DNA of 27,221 nt, from contig JAZLIL010000140.1 of the NCBI GenBank assembly GCA_045617405.1, forward strand, positions 1 through 27,221. Reading direction: 5' to 3'. Origin of the DNA: JAZLIL01 sp045617405 (GTDB lineage Bacteria > Bacillota > Clostridia > Lachnospirales > Lachnospiraceae). The notes under the pieces were generated by a model. The model was not told the DNA's origin, made no database searches, and saw only the letters and a list, made by a program, of their open reading frames with translations. Below are positions 14,100 through 21,677 of this stretch, in pieces (the first letter of the stretch is position 1; each line of letters begins with the position of its first letter). Made by a program: the position numbers and the translations under genes.

Positions 14100-16535
14100 A
14101 TGAAATTCGGTCATTTTGACGATCAGAGACGTGAATACGTTATTACATCACCCCATACCCCTCTTCCCTGGATCAATTACCTCGGAAGCGATGACTTCTT
14201 TACACTTGTTTCAAACACGGCAGGCGGTTACTGTTTCTATAAAGATGCGCGTTTACGCAGGATTACACGCTATCGCTACAATAACTGTCCCCTTGATAAC
14301 GAGGGCTTCAGGATCTATCTTCGCGACGGTGACACAGTCTGGAACGTCGGACTTCGCCCCACCGAAACGCCCCTTGACAGCTACGAATGCCGTCACGGCA
14401 TGGGCTACACCGTTATCAGCGGTTCCTTAAACGGTATCGTGGCATCTCAGACAATGTTTGTGCCGAAAAGCGAGAATTGTCTGCTTAACCGTTTAACCAT
14501 TAAGAACACAACCGACACCGAAAAGTCGATTAAAGCATTCCCCTACGTAGAATTCTGCCTCTGGGATGCCAATGACGATGCAACAAATTTCCAGCGCAAC
14601 TACTCAATCGGCGAGGTCGAGATTGAAAACAATGCAATCTACCATAAATCGGAGTACCGTGAGAGAAGAAACCACTATGCAGTGTTCTTCAGCAACGTAA
14701 AGACCGATGCCTACGACACCTCGCGTGACGCTTTCATAGGAACATACGGCACTCCCGCTCATCCGGATGCAGTTTTCGGAGAAGGCTGCACAAACTCATG
14801 GGCGCACGGCTGGCAACCCGTGGGTGCCTTTGAATTCGACCTTACTCTCGCTCCCGGCGAGGAGACGTCAATCATCATCGGACTTGGCTACATTGAAAAT
14901 GACAAAGACAGCAAGTTTATTGCTCCGAACGTTATCAATAAGGCAAAGGCCTGTGACCTCATCGCGAAATTTACAAACGATGCGCAGTTTGACAACGCCT
15001 TTAATATTCTTAAGGAGTTCTGGGATTCACTTCTTGCTCACTACACTATCGAAAGTGCCGATCCCAAGCTCAACCGCATGGTAAACATCTGGAACCAGTA
15101 CCAGTGCATGGTTACCTTCAACATGAGCCGTTCCGCAAGCTACTTTGAGAGCGGAGTCGGCCGCGGAATGGGCTTCAGAGACTCCTGCCAGGATCTTCTC
15201 GGCTTCGTTCACATGATTCCCGAAAAGGCAAGGGAGCGAATCCTCGACATCGCAGCCACACAGTTTGCCGACGGAAGTGCCTACCACCAGTACCAGCCGC
15301 TCACGAAGCGCGGCAATCTGGCTGTCGGCTCAGGCTTCAACGACGATCCGCTCTGGCTGATTGCAGGCGTTGATGCCTATCTTCGCGAAACGGGAGATTT
15401 TGATATCCTTAAGGAATCTGTTCCTTTTGACAATGACGAATCGCTTGCGGCACCGCTCATGGAGCATCTGCGCCGCAGCTTCAACTACATCTGCACTCAC
15501 CTCGGTCCTCACGGCCTGCCTCTCATCGGTCGCGCCGACTGGAACGACTGCCTGAATCTCAACTGCTTCTCCGAGAATCCGGGCGAATCTTTCCAGACCT
15601 CCGGCCCGAGTGAAGGTCCCGTTGCCGAGAGTATTTTCATAGCCGGCATGTTCGTCAAGTACGGCAAGGCCTACGCTTCCATCTGTGAGCATATGAACCT
15701 CGGTGACGAGGCAGCGAAGGTACTTGAAAGCGTAGAAAGGATGAATGAAACAGTCCTCAAATCAGGCTGGGACGGCGAGTGGTTCACACGTGCCTATGAT
15801 GCCTTCGGAAAGCCCGTCGGCAGTCACGAATGCGAAGAAGGCAAGATCTTCATCGAGCCTCAGGGAATGTGCGTCATGGCAGGTATCGGTGTTGAGACCG
15901 GACAGGCAGCAACGGCTCTCAAGAGCGTTGAAAAACACCTCGACACAAAGTACGGCGTTATGCTCAACCAGCCGGCTTACACGAAATACATGCTCAACCT
16001 CGGCGAAATTTCCAGTTATCCCCCGGGATATAAAGAGAATGCCAGCATTTTCTGTCACAACAACACCTGGATTATCTCTGCCGAGACAGTTCTCGGGCAC
16101 GGCAACAGGGCGTTTGATCTCTACACGCGCATCAGCCCCGCCTACATTGAGGACATCAGTGAGATTCACCGCACTGAGCCCTATGTTTTCGGTCAGATGA
16201 TAGCAGGTAAGGATGCCGCAACATTTGGCGAAGGCAAGAACAGCTGGCTTTCGGGAACCTCTTCCTGGACGCTTTACAGCCTCACCCAGAGCATCCTCGG
16301 AATCATCACTGAGCTTGACGGCTTAAGAATCAATCCCTGCATCCCCGACACCCTTAAATCCTTCAAGGTTTCAAGAATTTTCCGCGGTGCAACCTACAAC
16401 ATCACTGTTGACAACACCGCAGGCGTTCAGTCCGGCATTAAGTCAATCACCGTAAACAAAGAATCGGTTTCCTCGAATCTGATTCTGGCTGCAGCCCCCG
16501 GGGAAACAGTCGAAGCAACAATCGTTATGGGGTAA
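14100..16535 (+). CDS. Cellobiose phosphorylase (glycoside hydrolase family 94)
   Basis: This cytoplasmic enzyme splits cellobiose with phosphate into alpha-D-glucose 1-phosphate and glucose, saving one ATP compared with hydrolysis. The 811-residue length equals that of known clostridial cellobiose phosphorylases. The N-terminal beta-sandwich begins MKFGHFDDQRREYVIT and contains the highly conserved SNTAGGYCFYKDARLRRITR. The (alpha/alpha)6 catalytic barrel carries GFRDSCQDLLGF and the catalytic acid D483 in GRADWNDCLNLNCF. The ending, with KSFKVSRIFRGATYNI, is the family's C-terminal sandwich. GGGAGG precedes the ATG. A perfect LacI-type operator lies at -20, the CUT1 transporter is divergent and an MsmX-type ATPase follows. 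Cellodextrin phosphorylase is less likely because that group is usually longer. Confidence 0.95.
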   Translation: MKFGHFDDQRREYVITSPHTPLPWINYLGSDDFFTLVSNTAGGYCFYKDARLRRITRYRYNNCPLDNEGFRIYLRDGDTVWNVGLRPTETPLDSYECRHGMGYTVISGSLNGIVASQTMFVPKSENCLLNRLTIKNTTDTEKSIKAFPYVEFCLWDANDDATNFQRNYSIGEVEIENNAIYHKSEYRERRNHYAVFFSNVKTDAYDTSRDAFIGTYGTPAHPDAVFGEGCTNSWAHGWQPVGAFEFDLTLAPGEETSIIIGLGYIENDKDSKFIAPNVINKAKACDLIAKFTNDAQFDNAFNILKEFWDSLLAHYTIESADPKLNRMVNIWNQYQCMVTFNMSRSASYFESGVGRGMGFRDSCQDLLGFVHMIPEKARERILDIAATQFADGSAYHQYQPLTKRGNLAVGSGFNDDPLWLIAGVDAYLRETGDFDILKESVPFDNDESLAAPLMEHLRRSFNYICTHLGPHGLPLIGRADWNDCLNLNCFSENPGESFQTSGPSEGPVAESIFIAGMFVKYGKAYASICEHMNLGDEAAKVLESVERMNETVLKSGWDGEWFTRAYDAFGKPVGSHECEEGKIFIEPQGMCVMAGIGVETGQAATALKSVEKHLDTKYGVMLNQPAYTKYMLNLGEISSYPPGYKENASIFCHNNTWIISAETVLGHGNRAFDLYTRISPAYIEDISEIHRTEPYVFGQMIAGKDAATFGEGKNSWLSGTSSWTLYSLTQSILGIITELDGLRINPCIPDTLKSFKVSRIFRGATYNITVDNTAGVQSGIKSITVNKESVSSNLILAAAPGETVEATIVMG

Positions 16536-16566
16536 AATATTTACTTGGAAAACACTAATTTTGTAG

Positions 16567-16596
16567 TAGTCACGGGAAAGACCCCCGTGTTATACT
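16567..16596 (+). promoter_or_regulatory. Promoter of the MsmX-type ATPase gene with overlapping inverted repeat
   Basis: An extended -10 (TG, one base, then TATACT at 16591-16596) is preceded at 18 bases by the weak -35 TAGTCA (16567-16572). The inverted repeat CACGGG-N7-CCCGTG (16571-16576/16584-16589) fills the spacer. It could be an operator or the remains of a hairpin ending the phosphorylase transcript. The ATPase gene therefore seems to have its own start and a leader of about 220 bases. Confidence 0.65.
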
Positions 16597-16602
16597 AAAT
16601 GA

Positions 16603-16652
16603 GATGTCAGATTAAGGCGTCACTGCCCGCTGCGGTCCCTTGACCTGACACC
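16603..16652. repeat. Palindromic repeat copy R4, first hairpin of the MsmX leader
   Basis: The right arm CCTTGACCTGACACC (16638-16652) is the exact complement of the R1 left arm. The left arm GATGTCAGATTAAGG (16603-16617) pairs with it at 13 of 15 positions, counting one G-U wobble. It starts directly after the predicted transcription start, so it would be the 5' hairpin of the message. Confidence 0.8.
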
Positions 16653-16658
16653 ACCAAA

Positions 16659-16813
16659 GACCTAACACGTGCGGATCACGGCTCTCCACATTTAGCCGCG
16701 GTTCGGCAAGCGAAAGGAGGATGACCCCGTGACTCGGGGTGCGGCAGTGTGGAGACCTGTCGTAAGGCGGTATTACCGCGAGACCTGATGTGGCGGTGGC
16801 CAACAGGTCGGAG
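16659..16813 (+). ncRNA. Structured leader RNA upstream of the MsmX-type gene (candidate)
   Basis: Several helices can be read. CGTG/CACG pairs 16668-16671 with 16677-16680. CTCCACA/TGTGGAG pairs 16684-16690 with 16748-16754. Nested inside that are GCCGC/GCGGC (16695-16699/16741-16745) and ACCCC/GGGGT (16724-16728/16736-16740). GACCTGT/ACAGGTC (16754-16760/16803-16809) ends one base before the GGAG ribosome site. Competing partners exist: GACCT occurs three times (16659, 16754, 16782) but AGGTC only once next to the ribosome site. ACCGC (16775) can pair with GCGGT at either 16767 or 16793. This is typical of a regulatory leader. Published malK-I, -II and -III motifs occur before sugar ATPase genes and are the obvious comparison; I cannot confirm a match. 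Confidence 0.65.
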
Positions 16814-16822
16814 TCAGAGAAC

Positions 16823-18013
16823 ATGTCAACAGTACAGCTTAAGAACGTGAAGAAGATTTACCCTTTCAGAAGTGGTGATGAGAAGAAGAAAAAGTCCAAG
16901 GGCGAAGATCAGCCCGAAGCAAAGAAGGTCAATCTTCAGATCACGGAGAACGGTGTTGTAGCCGTTCAGGAGTTCAATCTTGAGATCGCCGACAAGGAAT
17001 TCATCGTACTTGTAGGACCTTCAGGATGCGGAAAGTCAACAACGCTGCGTATGATTGCAGGCCTTGAAGAGATCACCGAAGGCGAGCTTCTCATCGACGG
17101 AAAGCTCGTTAACGACGTTGCTCCCAAGGATCGAGACATCGCCATGGTTTTCCAGAACTATGCGCTCTATCCTCATATGACAGTTTATGAGAACATGGCT
17201 TTCTCACTTAAGCTTAAGAAAGAAAACAAGGAAATCATCGACAAGAAAGTTCGTGAAGCCGCTGAAATCCTTGACATCACACAATACCTCAACAGAAAGC
17301 CGAAGGCTCTTTCAGGCGGACAGCGTCAGCGTGTTGCCATCGGACGTGCAATCGTTCGTAACCCTAAGGTATTCCTTATGGATGAGCCTCTTTCAAACCT
17401 TGATGCAAAGCTTCGTAACCAGATGCGTGCTGAGATTATCAAGCTGCGTGAGCGTATCAACACAACCTTCGTTTACGTAACACATGATCAGACCGAGGCT
17501 ATGACACTCGGCGACCGTATCGTCATCATGCGTGACGGCTACATCCAGCAGATCGGTACTCCCTACGAAGTATTCAACAACCCGAGAAACCTCTTCGTTG
17601 CAGGCTTCATCGGATCACCTCAGATGAACTTCTTCGATGCAAAGCTCACACGCGAAGGCTCAACACAGTACTTTGTTGAGATCGCAGGTCTCAAGATAGA
17701 GCTTTCAAGCGAGAAGGAACAGCGTCTTGCTGCAAGAAACGTTGAGTCACAGGACATCACACTCGGTGTTCGTCCCGAGGACACAACTCTTTGTGAAAAT
17801 GGCGGCGTTCCCGCAAAGATCAGCGTTTCCGAAATGATGGGTTCATCAATCCACCTCCATGTAACAGCAGAGGGCAAGGACGTTATCATCATCGTTCCTA
17901 CCATCATCGCAAAGGGCCGTTACGCAATGGACGAGGACATCAGCTTCACCTTCACAGGCAAGGTAGCACATGTCTTCAGCAAGGAAACAGAAAAGAACCT
18001 TGAATGGGATTAA
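16823..18013 (+). CDS. msmX: Sugar ABC transporter ATPase, MsmX/UgpC/MalK type
   Basis: This is the cytoplasmic ATPase of CUT1 sugar importers, of the type shared by several transporters. The 396-residue product has Walker A GPSGCGKST (65-73), the Q-loop MVFQNYALYPHMTVYENMAF, signature LSGGQRQR (163-170), Walker B VFLMDEPLSNLDAK and H221 in VTHDQTEAM. The C-terminal OB-fold (TOBE) domain runs from about 240. Between KKIYP and GVVAVQEFNL lies an extra stretch of some 30 residues rich in Lys and Glu (about 16-45), which I recall from other Lachnospiraceae members. A frame opens at a GTG at 16790, but the ATG at 16823 has GGAG nine bases upstream and begins the conserved domain. It has its own promoter and structured leader. 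It very likely powers the CUT1 permeases at 9375-11194. Confidence 0.93.
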   Translation: MSTVQLKNVKKIYPFRSGDEKKKKSKGEDQPEAKKVNLQITENGVVAVQEFNLEIADKEFIVLVGPSGCGKSTTLRMIAGLEEITEGELLIDGKLVNDVAPKDRDIAMVFQNYALYPHMTVYENMAFSLKLKKENKEIIDKKVREAAEILDITQYLNRKPKALSGGQRQRVAIGRAIVRNPKVFLMDEPLSNLDAKLRNQMRAEIIKLRERINTTFVYVTHDQTEAMTLGDRIVIMRDGYIQQIGTPYEVFNNPRNLFVAGFIGSPQMNFFDAKLTREGSTQYFVEIAGLKIELSSEKEQRLAARNVESQDITLGVRPEDTTLCENGGVPAKISVSEMMGSSIHLHVTAEGKDVIIIVPTIIAKGRYAMDEDISFTFTGKVAHVFSKETEKNLEWD

Positions 18014-18030
18014 TCACTACGATTAATCCC
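18006..18030 (+). other. Stem-loop overlapping the msmX stop codon
   Basis: Perfect 10-base arms GGGATTAATC and GATTAATCCC enclose the loop ACTAC. The TAA stop (18011-18013) lies in the first arm. No T-tract follows. It is the first of three successive hairpins behind the gene and may protect the 3' end of the message. Confidence 0.7.
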
Positions 18031-18037
18031 ACTCAAG

Positions 18038-18080
18038 TTGTCACTAACCTGAAAGGGCAGTGACAATTTGACCCGGCACT
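18038..18080. repeat. Divergent palindromic repeat copy R5
   Basis: TTGTCACT (18038-18045) pairs with AGTGACAA (18059-18066) around AACCTGAAAGGGC, followed by TTTGACCCGGCACTGC. The parts GGGCAGTG, TTGACCC and GGCACTG echo the R1 to R4 arms, but the match is looser. With R4 it brackets the msmX gene, as R2 and R3 bracket the hydrolase gene. Confidence 0.55.
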
Positions 18081-18091
18081 GCAAATGCAAA

Positions 18092-18125
18092 GGGAGGTAT
18101 CCGAAATTCGGATACCTCCCTTATT
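18092..18125. terminator. Bidirectional intrinsic terminator
   Basis: Perfect 14-base arms GGGAGGTATCCGAA and TTCGGATACCTCCC are followed on the plus strand by TTATTTT. On the minus strand they are followed by TTTGCATTTGC. It stands between the convergent msmX gene and the CUT2 operon and probably ends both transcripts. Confidence 0.9.
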
Positions 18126-18150
18126 TTGGGCGAAACGTTAGTATGAATAC

Positions 18151-19113
18151 CTATTTGATAACTGTGAGGCTCTCTCTGTCGGCAAAAATTGCAACGAAAA
18201 TCAGGAATACAATACCCTGGATCAGCTGCATTGTCTGCGTAGTGAGACCTATCATTACAAGACCGTTCGTAAGTACGATATACAAAAGCGATCCTACGAT
18301 GATATTGGAAAATTTAACCTTTGCACCTCCGGAAATTGGCATACCGCCAAGCACAAGAACAATCAGGATCTGAGTTTCGAGCTGATTTCCCACGTTTGCC
18401 GTAGCGGAACCGTTCTTTACGATGTTAACGAAAGCCGCAAGACCTGTAATTGCACCGGCTAAAACATAAATCAGGAATTTCATCCTGTCGGTCCTGACAC
18501 CTGAGAACTTTGCTGCCTTTTCACCGGCACCGATTGCCTTCAGGCGGATTCCGAAGCCCGTGAACCTGAATGCAAAGAAGGTAATCAGAAGAACCGCAAC
18601 CGTAATACCGAGCTTTATCGGGGTGGTATCGTAATCGTAAACCTTCATGTTTGCCGCAACGGGCGAATTGGAGGCCATGTACTTTATTAAACCTCTGAAC
18701 AGGAACATGGTACAGATTGTAACAATGAAAGACTTAATCTTTCTGTTAACATAGAAATATGCGTTTATCGCACCGATTGCGGCGCCGGCAAGGATTCCGC
18801 AGATAACTGCAAGAAACATGTTTACACCGGAAAGCTTGCAAACAACTATTGACGCAATGCCCATGATCGAGCCCTGCGAAAAGTCAAGTCCTCCCATCGT
18901 CATGATGAGGAAAACTCCGGTTGCCGAAATCATTACAACATAAATCTGATTCAGAATCAGTTTTCTGCTGTTCCACATGTTGCCATCCGTCAGGATGTTG
19001 AAGATTATGCACACAGCGATGAGACCGATAACGGGAAGGAATGAACGAACCAGGCTGACGGCTTTCTGTTTCTTTAAATCATCATTTTCAAAGAATTGTT
19101 TGATTGAACTCAT
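18151..19113 (-). CDS. CUT2 sugar ABC transporter permease (RbsC/YjfF type)
   Basis: This is one of two permease subunits of a ribose/galactose-type importer. The 320-residue product has about eight to ten hydrophobic helices. The BPD_transp_2 family features are visible: GVFLIMTMGGLDFSQGSIMGI near the middle, GIRLKAIGAGEKAAKFSGVRTDRMK for the cytoplasmic ATPase-contacting loop, and VLGGMPISGGAKVKFSNIIVGS near the end. AGGAGG precedes the ATG. It is the last gene of the operon, 12 bases after the ATPase gene, and ends at the bidirectional terminator. Two unlike permeases with one fused ATPase recall the E. coli YtfQRT-YjfF galactofuranose system, but the substrate is unknown. Confidence 0.92.
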   Translation of the reverse strand: MSSIKQFFENDDLKKQKAVSLVRSFLPVIGLIAVCIIFNILTDGNMWNSRKLILNQIYVVMISATGVFLIMTMGGLDFSQGSIMGIASIVVCKLSGVNMFLAVICGILAGAAIGAINAYFYVNRKIKSFIVTICTMFLFRGLIKYMASNSPVAANMKVYDYDTTPIKLGITVAVLLITFFAFRFTGFGIRLKAIGAGEKAAKFSGVRTDRMKFLIYVLAGAITGLAAFVNIVKNGSATANVGNQLETQILIVLVLGGMPISGGAKVKFSNIIVGSLLYIVLTNGLVMIGLTTQTMQLIQGIVFLIFVAIFADRESLTVIK

Positions 19114-19125
19114 TGTCGTTCCTCC

Positions 19126-20625
19126 TTATACCATCCTGGAAATGAGACTGTTCTCATCCATGTCTTTGCTTCTCAAAAGCTCACCGTTAATTTCGCCGTC
19201 TTTCATAACGATGATTCTGTCACACATGCCTATGAGTTCCATGAGCTCCTCCGAAATCATGATGATTGACTTTCCGGACTTGCGCATCCTGTTCATAAGC
19301 TGGTAAATATCCTGCTTGACCTTGATATCAATACCCCTTGTAGGACTGTCGAGCAGCAGAATGTCAGCGTCCTTTCCTATCCAGCGTGCAAGAACGACCT
19401 TCTGCTTGTTTCCTCCGGAGAGGTTTGAAACGAACTGGTCAACGCCCTGCATCTTGGTCGACATGTTGTTGGCGTGCTCTATGGCAAAGTTCCGAAGCTT
19501 TTTGTCGCTTATCAAGTGTGCCTTGTTGGAGAGCTTGCGAAGCGAAGGAAGGCAGATGTTGTCCCTGATGCTCTGATTCATGACAACAGACTCGTTATCT
19601 CTGTCCTTCGATGTATATGCAATGCTGTTTGCGATAGCCTCGGGAATACTGTTAACAGCGGCGCCGTTTGCGAGAGTAACGTTTCCTGTTCTGTCAAATG
19701 AAGCACCGAAGCACGCCTTTCCTATCTCGTGCATACCCGACTCCGACAGTCCGCCGAACCCAAGGATTTCACCCTTATGAAGTTCAAAGCTGACATTCTC
19801 AATGAGTCCCGGAACGGACACATTTTCAACCTTCATTACGACTTCATCAGAAACCGCTTCATCGTAATCATCACGGTAGTAAGCTCCCGTAACCTCACGG
19901 CCTACCATCAGCTTCTTGAGGTCATCCTCCTTCACGTAGAAGCTCTTTACCGTGTCAATGTAAACACCGTCTCTTAAAACCGTAATCGTATCAGCGAGCA
20001 TAAGAACTTCGGGAAGATCATGAGAAATAAAGATAACCGTGTTGCCGTCAGCTCTGATTCTCTTCATATGCTTATAAAGCTCTTCACGTCCTTCTCTCGA
20101 AAGAGCCGTAGTCGTTTCATCGATTACAACGATCCTGGGATTGAAATACGTTGCCTTTACAATTTCAACAAGCTTTCTGTCCTCAAAGCTGTAGTTGTCA
20201 ATCATGTCTGAAGCCTTGATGCGGTCAAAACCGTACCTTTTAAGCTGGGCATTGGCCTCGCGGTTCATGGCTGCCGTATTTTTAATTCCCATTTTTACGA
20301 ATTTGCTTTCGTGACCAAGGAAAATATTCTCTGCAACGGTAAGTCCGTCGAGAGTTCCGAGCTCCTGAACGATGATTGAAATCCCTGCGTCGTTCGCCTC
20401 AACCTGGTTTGCCGGATTGACCGGCTTGCCGTCAAGAATAAATTCTCCGCTGTCTTTCTGATAGATTCCCGTAAGGGAATTGGTGAGCGTGGATTTACCC
20501 GAGCCGTTCTCACCGATCAGAGCATGAATCTCGCCTTTGTTTATTGTGAATGACACATTGTCAAGTGCCTTTGTAATTCCGAAGTGTTTGCTTACGCTCT
20601 TTACTTCCAATCTTATCTCACTCAT
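19126..20625 (-). CDS. CUT2 sugar ABC transporter fused ATPase (RbsA/MglA type)
   Basis: This cytoplasmic protein of 499 residues has two ATPase domains in one chain. Domain 1 (1-240) has a good Walker A GENGSGKST (38-46), Walker B VVIDE (E170) and H202 in ISHD, but its signature is degraded to YSFEDRK (145). Domain 2 (about 262-499) has a perfect signature LSGGNKQK (402-409). Its Walker A is lost (GLSESGMHEIG near 292-302) and its Walker B reads LLLDSP, with S427 in place of the catalytic Glu. One composite site (Walker A/B of domain 1 with the signature of domain 2) is thus intact and the other is dead. Asymmetry is usual for RbsA-type proteins but goes further here. The open frame reaches 20754; the ATG at 20625 is chosen for its GGAGG site and conserved start. 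Confidence 0.92.
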   Translation of the reverse strand: MSEIRLEVKSVSKHFGITKALDNVSFTINKGEIHALIGENGSGKSTLTNSLTGIYQKDSGEFILDGKPVNPANQVEANDAGISIIVQELGTLDGLTVAENIFLGHESKFVKMGIKNTAAMNREANAQLKRYGFDRIKASDMIDNYSFEDRKLVEIVKATYFNPRIVVIDETTTALSREGREELYKHMKRIRADGNTVIFISHDLPEVLMLADTITVLRDGVYIDTVKSFYVKEDDLKKLMVGREVTGAYYRDDYDEAVSDEVVMKVENVSVPGLIENVSFELHKGEILGFGGLSESGMHEIGKACFGASFDRTGNVTLANGAAVNSIPEAIANSIAYTSKDRDNESVVMNQSIRDNICLPSLRKLSNKAHLISDKKLRNFAIEHANNMSTKMQGVDQFVSNLSGGNKQKVVLARWIGKDADILLLDSPTRGIDIKVKQDIYQLMNRMRKSGKSIIMISEELMELIGMCDRIIVMKDGEINGELLRSKDMDENSLISRMV

Positions 20626-20638
20626 GCCTGTCTCCTCC

Positions 20639-21604
20639 CTATTTGACAATCTCGCCTTTTTCAACCTTTGTTGTAACAGTAACGATGATAAGAAGAGCAA
20701 GTCCTGTGATAACATCCTGGATAGCCGTCGGTGCTCCGAGAGCGATAAATCCAAAGAATATAATGTTGATTACAAACTCTCCGATAATGATTGCCGGAAT
20801 CGGCATACCATACTTTCTGAACGCAAGTCCGAAGAAGCATCCCATAGTAGGGACAAAGTTTCGGCTCATCGAAGCCATGCCCGTAACAGCTACCATTGAA
20901 GAACCGTAGCTGATTGTGAGTACGGCCATAAGACCTAAAAATGCACCGCTTATTATGAATGCCAATACTTTATATTTATTGACCTTGATTCCCATGTTTT
21001 TGGCAACAAATTCATTGCTTCCGATTGCATAAGTATATGTACCGATTTTTGTGTAATTAAGAAGAAGATATGCTGCAACGAAAGCAACGACGGCCATAAT
21101 CAGATTTCCGGGCATCTGGCCGAAAGCCCTCAGATCGGACGGAAGCGTCTGCTCAACGCCGCCCGCAATAAAGTTCGCAATAGATTCGTAGATAAGTGCA
21201 AGACCTGTTGTAACAATCATGGACGGAATTCGAAGTTTTACATAGAGTGTTCCGTTTAAGAGACCGACTATTGCACCGGTCAGAACAGCGCCTAATATCA
21301 GTCCGGCATACCCGAATCCAAACTGCTTCGCAAAAACGCAGCCCACGATAGCCGAAAGCATGATATTAGCTCCGATTGAGAAATCGAACATTCCCATAAC
21401 CATTACGAAATAGAAACCAACAGCACCTACTGCCGCGAGCAACGATGCTTCGAAATAACTCAGCATATTCTTCGCTGAGCCGAAATTATCCGGAGTTAAC
21501 AATTTAAAGATACCCCAGGATAACAGTAACATTACAAGCAGTAACAGGTATCCTTTGACTTGACCCGACAATTTTTTTCCGGCCTTTTCAGTAGATGTAT
21601 TCAT
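20639..21604 (-). CDS. CUT2 sugar ABC transporter permease (RbsC/YtfT type)
   Basis: This is the second permease subunit of the same importer, with 321 residues and about eight to ten membrane helices. Typical stretches are FYFVMVMGMFDFSIGANIMLSAIVG, GLLNGTLYVKLRIPSMIVTTG and GSNEFVAKNMGIKVNKYKVLAFIISG. GAGG lies nine bases before the ATG at 21604. It follows the binding-protein gene after a strong hairpin and precedes the ATPase gene by 13 bases, which hold the next ribosome site. Near the N-terminus, codons for LSGQVK contain the 12-mer TGTCGGGTCAAG found in repeat R1; this may be chance. Confidence 0.92.
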   Translation of the reverse strand: MNTSTEKAGKKLSGQVKGYLLLLVMLLLSWGIFKLLTPDNFGSAKNMLSYFEASLLAAVGAVGFYFVMVMGMFDFSIGANIMLSAIVGCVFAKQFGFGYAGLILGAVLTGAIVGLLNGTLYVKLRIPSMIVTTGLALIYESIANFIAGGVEQTLPSDLRAFGQMPGNLIMAVVAFVAAYLLLNYTKIGTYTYAIGSNEFVAKNMGIKVNKYKVLAFIISGAFLGLMAVLTISYGSSMVAVTGMASMSRNFVPTMGCFFGLAFRKYGMPIPAIIIGEFVINIIFFGFIALGAPTAIQDVITGLALLIIVTVTTKVEKGEIVK

Positions 21605-21638
21605 GTCGCTTTACCTCACATTTTTTCATATGACAAGA

Positions 21639-21664
21639 GCCGGTACCGTGAATGCGGTACCGGC
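21639..21664 (-). other. Strong stem-loop between CUT2 binding protein and permease genes
   Basis: Perfect 9-base arms GCCGGTACC and GGTACCGGC enclose an 8-base loop, 14 bases beyond the binding-protein stop codon. On the minus strand it is followed by TCTTGTCATATG, so it lacks a proper T-tract. It probably stabilises the upstream message or partly ends transcription. Confidence 0.7.
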
Positions 21665-21677
21665 CCGAAAATCATTA

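Noticed and set aside
16714..16732. AAAGGAGG followed by ATG ACC CCG TGA in the msmX leader, possible leader peptide
   Set aside because: The ribosome site touches the ATG with no spacing and the frame has only three codons; the bases are better explained by the ACCCC/GGGGT helix.
16612..16824. Minus-strand open frame of 70 codons in the msmX leader
   Set aside because: The frame is made by the GC-rich hairpins and has no ribosome site or family features.
21554..21572. Repeat-like 12-mer TGTCGGGTCAAG inside the CUT2 permease gene
   Set aside because: There is no second arm, and the codons fit a cytoplasmic N-terminal tail; chance cannot be excluded, so it is not listed as a repeat.
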